Assembly: GCA_026874595.1 (NCBI GenBank) | Contig: CM049310.1 | Span: forward strand, 28,693,058 to 28,757,057 | Length of the DNA: 64,000 nt | DNA from: Sipunculus nudus | Lineage: Eukaryota; Annelida; Sipuncula; Golfingiida; Sipunculidae | Direction: 5' to 3' | The notes under the pieces: generated by a model | The model's input: only the letters and a program-made list of their open reading frames with translations | What the model was told of the DNA's origin: nothing | Databases searched by the model: none | Position numbers and translations under genes: made by a program | Shown here: in pieces, positions 61,201-64,000 of the stretch | Position numbering within the stretch: position 1 is the first letter of the stretch | Layout of the letters: every line of letters starts with the position of its first letter

Positions 61201-62920
61201 CATGGTGATCGGTTTTTGTCAGTTCTGTCCAAAATGCAGGCATAAAAATATTTTAAAGCGTATATTAGCTGTAAGTCTAATGCTTAGCAATTATACCAAT
61301 TTTATTTTTCGCCACTGCTGCGTCTATAAATAAGTGAATACAAGCCATAAAGCGTTTCAGCAAGAATGGTGAAACAATTGACAATTCAATAAAAATATAT
61401 TCAAAATACCGAGCTAGAGAGACTCAAATAAAAATACTAAAAAAAGTTGCTATTAATTTATCATTAAAAGCTTTTGAACCAAAGGAAACAATAAATATGT
61501 GTTAATAATAATCTATTTGACAACAATGGGAAGTAAAAATTCAAGAAATGTTCACATTTTGCCGATCATTTTTTACAGCTGGGCACCATAGCACACGAAA
61601 TTGGTCACGTGATAGGGTTTTGGCACGAGCACCAGCGTTCCGATCGCGATGACCACGTGACCATCCACAGAAGTCATGTACGTAACGGCTTGATGTACTA
61701 CAACTCCATCATAAAAGTGGCCGACAAGACCAGGAACTGGCATCCCTACGACTACACCTCCGTCATGCACTACCATTCAAAAGTAAGTCTAAATTTAATA
61801 ACACACACATTCCCAGGCCCATGTGACGTCATGGTATTTAAAAGTAGGCCCCGGAAGGAGCATGACTTAAACATTTTTGTCGTCACAAAAAAGATCATTG
61901 ACAATATTATACATTATATGCGATGTAATTGTATATGTACAATACCAAAAACTATTCATAATAAATGTTATAAGACAGAAACCTTAATAGGGTTTCAGGT
62001 TAGAAATGTTGTCCGGCAAGACAAAGTTTAACTTTAGTTGTTCAAAAAGTTTTAACTTTTTTCAGAAATATTACGGTATAACGTCCATGTAGGCCTAGGC
62101 AGATTTTGAACCATTCTGAAACACCGAATATTGACTGTTTTGTCGCTAATATTTGCTTAACTTAGAACATTGAACTATCATTAAGAAAACCACGTGCAAA
62201 ACTCTTGTGCCAGCTTATTTCGTATACTATTCCTTAATACACCTTCTTCTTTCATCATGTAACGAGTGTGTCAAAGAATTCATATTTCATAATTTTACGA
62301 GGATGTAAATTTTGACCGTTTTTGCAGTCTGGTACAGAGAAAGGCAAGGTAACTGTTGAGACCAAAGACCCGCTGTTCCAGAGGACGATTGGTCAGGCGG
62401 TAGAACTCTCATTCTTTGACGTGAAGGTGGCAAATATGGAATACTGCAGCTGTACGTCACTTGATTTTGTATTAAATAAAACTATCTTGTCGAATTATAC
62501 ATTGTGAATTACAAAAGGCAATCAGCTTTCCAGTTCCACAAAGTTACACTTGTCCGATAATCGTTTGACCTGATCTGATTGGCTGTTTACTTTTTTATTT
62601 CATTAAGGTAACCATGGCGACATACGATCGTTTGCCATGTTCTTATTTGTTGCTTCTCGCTGACCATTTATATGTGTTAAAACAAAGACTTTTAAAAACA
62701 CCCCACGTTGTTTCACCTATACACAATTATCATAAAAACTTTAAAATACCTGTTTAACAGCCTGGGTTTTCTGTGTGTTTTACAGCGACCTGCTCCCATT
62801 ACAAGCTGCCCTATAGCTGTAAACATGGCGGATACCAGGATCCTAATGACTGCACCAGATGTAAATGCCCGGATGGTTTTGGGGGACGTTTCTGTACCAG
62901 AGTACAAGAATCTAATGCCG
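51313..62920 (+). CDS. Secreted astacin-family (M12A) zinc metalloprotease with EGF-like domain; continues past window
   Basis: Exons: 51313-51393 (signal peptide MVELKGRYARHAALLVFLGC...), optional 52040-52111, 58592-58750, 59152-59329, 59770-59896, then 60296-60374 or 61008-61083, 61579-61782, 62328-62451 and 62786-62920. All have GT/AG borders and agreeing phases. The prodomain ends with MIGDV, close to the FxGD aspartate switch of astacin zymogens, and a basic RQKRK stretch. The catalytic domain has TCIRF, then HEIGHVIGFWHEHQRSDRD (three zinc histidines and the general-base Glu), then the Met-turn SVMHYHS, then IGQAVELSFFDV. The last exon, CSHYKLPYSC...GGYQDP...CKCPDGFGG, is the EGF-like module usual after astacin domains. 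It ends in phase 1, so more exons (often CUB domains) lie beyond 64000. The enzyme should cleave extracellular or matrix proteins after secretion and propeptide removal. An alternative acceptor at 59110 would add 14 codons in frame. Confidence 0.93.
51394..52039. other. Intron 1 of the astacin gene
   Basis: Starts AAG/GTAAGA. AT-rich, with no other feature. Confidence 0.5.
52040..52111 (+). CDS. Possible extra prodomain exon of the astacin gene
   Basis: 72 nt, 24 codons, phase 0 on both sides, so it can be included or skipped without changing frame. The acceptor is ttcctgtatttag and the donor TCTAAG/GTGGCG. The peptide begins VEPNDSQTIMGLQYWEYQND. It would fall between the signal peptide and the exon at 58592. 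The donor is suboptimal, so the exon may be alternative, weak or false. Confidence 0.4.
52246..52293. repeat. (CT)n microsatellite
   Basis: CT tract of about 48 bp inside an intron of the astacin gene. Confidence 0.95.
52294..53791. other. Intronic DNA of the astacin gene with a GC-richer patch
   Basis: The patch at 52540-52700 contains a repeated cagtgtccttcc and a 50-60 codon open frame reading KLFLTQPSVSFLLPRRTTAF. There are no splice signals around it, so it is not called. A 117-codon minus frame at 52958-53311 is likely chance. Confidence 0.3.
53792..53989 (+). CDS. Cysteine-rich open segment, possible exon
   Basis: After an acceptor-like cgtgttacag (ending 53791), a phase-0 frame encodes eight cysteines in about 45 residues: RYCPCDVCLG, LMCTPEGLGLCDRG, RACPVYSPCK and QYC. 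It ends at TAA 53987-53989. An even number of closely spaced cysteines suggests a disulfide-stabilised extracellular module. It lies in the large intron of the astacin gene on the same strand. The only good donor (AACAG/GTCAAG) leaves phase 1, which cannot join directly to the exon at 58592, so it is either part of another transcript, a dead exon or chance. Confidence 0.22.
   Translation, partial: PWMRYCPCDVCLGTETLMCTPEGLGLCDRGYNRRACPVYSPCKIRNASQYCTNTKQTGQAVPMTL
53990..54565. other. Intronic DNA with C homopolymers
   Basis: C runs at about 54247-54262 and 54416-54427. No gene is seen. Confidence 0.4.
54566..54880 (+). mobile_element. LINE reverse-transcriptase C-terminal fragment
   Basis: Reads FMFKSLNGLGPGYLNYLSET, the conserved KaLNGLAPxYLxxLL block near the end of CR1/Jockey-like polymerases. 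After a frame change it reads GPTLWNSLS (the usual LWNSLP block). Frame breaks show it is a relic. It lies within the large intron of the astacin gene. Confidence 0.62.
54881..56787. other. Intronic DNA of the astacin gene
   Basis: A 97-codon minus frame (55424-55717) beginning MSKCLGNNFKVCRDIRICG reaches a donor-like GCCAAG/GTAACT after 30 codons. It could be a first exon of the minus-strand gene ending at 50028, but nothing ties them together. The rest is blank. Confidence 0.25.
56788..57107. repeat. 32-bp minisatellite
   Basis: About ten tandem units of ggatctcctgatc..tcacatattctgagacc type, 32 bp each. In the central part gatcattcac and gatcaatcac units alternate, giving a 64-bp dimer. 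It lies in the large intron of the astacin gene. Confidence 0.93.
57108..58591. other. Intronic DNA with a GC-richer block
   Basis: 57720-58400 is GC-richer and carries a 150-codon open frame (57573-58025), whose end reads KKQLKMKPALTVYDIFRHQM and SQPDANKQTLDRHPGS. A second segment after an acceptor-like gaattacag (58200) is open for about 60 codons. No splice-phase or family support was found, and the frame length is at the edge of chance. Confidence 0.25.
60296..60374 (+). CDS. Astacin gene, alternative exon 5a
   Basis: 79 nt, entering in phase 2 and leaving in phase 0 (acceptor tgatttcag, donor CACCGG/GTAAGA). Encodes the segment just before the zinc helix: (G)CGSYIGLNFIGG, then QAQPVDLVGWCTHR. 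It carries both cysteines expected for the second disulfide of the astacin fold. Splicing to 61579 restores LGTIAHEIGH in frame. Splicing to 61008 instead shifts the frame and brings a stop inside the next exon. Confidence 0.88.
61008..61083 (+). CDS. Astacin gene, alternative exon 5b (duplicate of 5a)
   Basis: 76 nt with the same entry phase 2 and exit phase 0 as 5a (acceptor actcatgcag, donor CTCAAG/GTATGC). It reads (G)CASYIGYYWIMR, then GQPVDLVTWCTLK. It aligns residue by residue with 5a (shared SYIG, QPVDLV and WCT) apart from one deleted residue and a changed middle. It can replace 5a between the exons at 59770-59896 and 61579-61782 but cannot follow it in frame. Confidence 0.88.
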
Positions 62921-63299
62921 GTAGGTGTTTTATACTGTAGTAGTTTATGACACTTGTACAGCACGTACCTGTTTATCTAGGTATCATGGTACTAAGGTGT
63001 AATACTGGACACCAGGTATCATGGCTAATTAGAGTAGTGTGTGCCTTCTTACATACTTCATGTTGTGCACTGGATATTCGAACCGCTAATAAAGGCGGAA
63101 AGCTGCCTCTAAAGGTAAACTCATTGATCCGTCTGCTTGACGAAATCACGCGAGTGTTATACAGGCCATGTAAGTCTGATTAAGTCAGACATGTAGTCTG
63201 ACAACTGCAATTGAACAAAGTTATGACACACATTCTAACATAGCCTGCCGACCTGAAAATGGATAAATATATTGACGAATGATAACGTAAAACAGAATT

Positions 63300-64000
63300 G
63301 ACCATATATATGTTACAGCGTATGGTTGTGATATATTTGACCATATGTATGTTACAGCGTGTGTTTGTGATATATTTGAGCATATATATGTTACAGCGTG
63401 TGGTTGTGATATATTTGACCACATATATGTTACAGCGTGTGTTTGTGATATATTTGAGCATATATATGTTACAGCGTGTGTTTGTGATATATTTGAGCAT
63501 ATATATGTTACAGCGTAGGGTTGTGATATATTTGACCACATATATGTTACAGCGTGTGTTTGTGATATATTTGAGCATATATATGTTACAGCGTGTGGTT
63601 GTGATATATTTGACCACATATATGTTACAGCGTGTGTTTGTGATATATTTGAGCATATATATGTTACAGCGTGTGGTTGTGATATATTTGACCACATATA
63701 TGTTACAGCGTGTGTTTGTGATATATTTGAGCATATATATGTTACAGCGTGTGGGGGTGATATATATGACCATATATATGTTACAGCGTGTGGTTGTGAT
63801 ATATTTGACCACATATATGTTACAGCGTGTGTTTGTGATATATTTGAGCATATATATGTTACAGCGTGTGGTTGTGATATATTTGACCACATATATGTTA
63901 CAGCGTGTGTTTGTGATATATTTGAGCATATATATGTTACAGCGTGTGGTTGTGATATATTTGACCACATATATGTTACAGCGTGTGGGGGTGATATATA
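63300..64000. repeat. 39-bp minisatellite with 78-bp dimer structure, running off the window
   Basis: About 18 units of 39 bp (gaccatatatatgttacagc / gtgtggttgtgatatattt type). Two variants alternate, gaccacata...gtgtgtttg and gagcatata...gtgtggttg, giving a 78-bp repeat. Because 39 is a multiple of three, two minus-strand frames stay open for about 250 codons. That is a property of the period, not evidence of coding. It lies in the intron after the EGF-like exon of the astacin gene. Confidence 0.95.

Noticed and set aside
63180-63970. Two overlapping minus-strand open frames of about 250-262 codons
   Set aside because: They are produced by a 39-bp tandem repeat whose period is a multiple of three; the same block is open in more than one frame and is intronic to the astacin gene.
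1-64000. CRISPR arrays, prokaryotic operons, integrated virus
   Set aside because: The tandem arrays have no spacers, intron-containing genes exclude a prokaryotic source, and no capsid, envelope or viral polymerase motif was seen; all reverse-transcriptase pieces are LINE-type.

Overview
This is a stretch of animal nuclear genome: AT-rich, gene-poor, full of introns, microsatellites, SINEs, MITE-like elements and dead LINEs. It has no operons, ribosome binding sites, CRISPR or rRNA. The style of the repeats and of the one recognisable gene suggests a marine lophotrochozoan invertebrate, most likely a mollusc. That placement is inference, because no species marker was identified.

The clear gene is on the + strand from about 51.1 kb past 62.9 kb: a secreted astacin-family (M12A) zinc metalloprotease. 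It has a TATA-containing promoter, a (GA)n leader, a signal-peptide exon, prodomain exons, the catalytic domain with the HExxHxxGxxH zinc site and a Met-turn, and an EGF-like exon ending at 62920. It continues beyond the window. Two consecutive exons (60296-60374 and 61008-61083) are duplicates of each other, and their splice phases allow only one per transcript. This is the best biological observation in the window.

The rest, left to right. 0-9 kb: mostly featureless, with a minus-strand reverse-transcriptase fragment (3.5-3.9 kb) and a G/C-run-rich transposon-like patch (8.7-9.2 kb). 9.2-12.2 kb: several short spliced-looking coding segments, the best being a 51-codon minus-strand exon at 10251-10403; a complete tRNA-derived SINE with target-site duplications follows at 12195-12633. 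13.2-15.6 kb: a 54-bp minisatellite organised as a 162-bp higher-order repeat. 18.6-23.2 kb: possible first and last exons of a + strand gene, surrounding a degenerate array (20.2-21.7 kb) in which each unit carries a palindrome matching the estrogen-response-element consensus. 23.55-24.06 kb: a 40-bp array that looks like amplified SINE promoter heads, then another SINE. 24.7-29.5 kb: a graveyard of non-LTR retrotransposons in both orientations.

29.5-50 kb is repeat-dominated: CT/GA microsatellites, homopolymer C/G runs, two copies of a TTAA-flanked MITE (36.8-37.3 and 49.4-49.8 kb), an exact 138-bp direct duplication (38.3 and 39.0 kb), a truncated SINE (39.3 kb), and inverted copies of a repeat with YY1-like cores (36.3 and 40.0-40.6 kb). 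At 50.0-50.4 kb two minus-strand exons with matching phase and a downstream AATAAA mark the 3' end of an unrecognised gene next to the astacin promoter.

All candidate exons outside the astacin gene were read by eye from open frames, splice signals and phase agreement. They need transcript or homology support, and their confidences say so.
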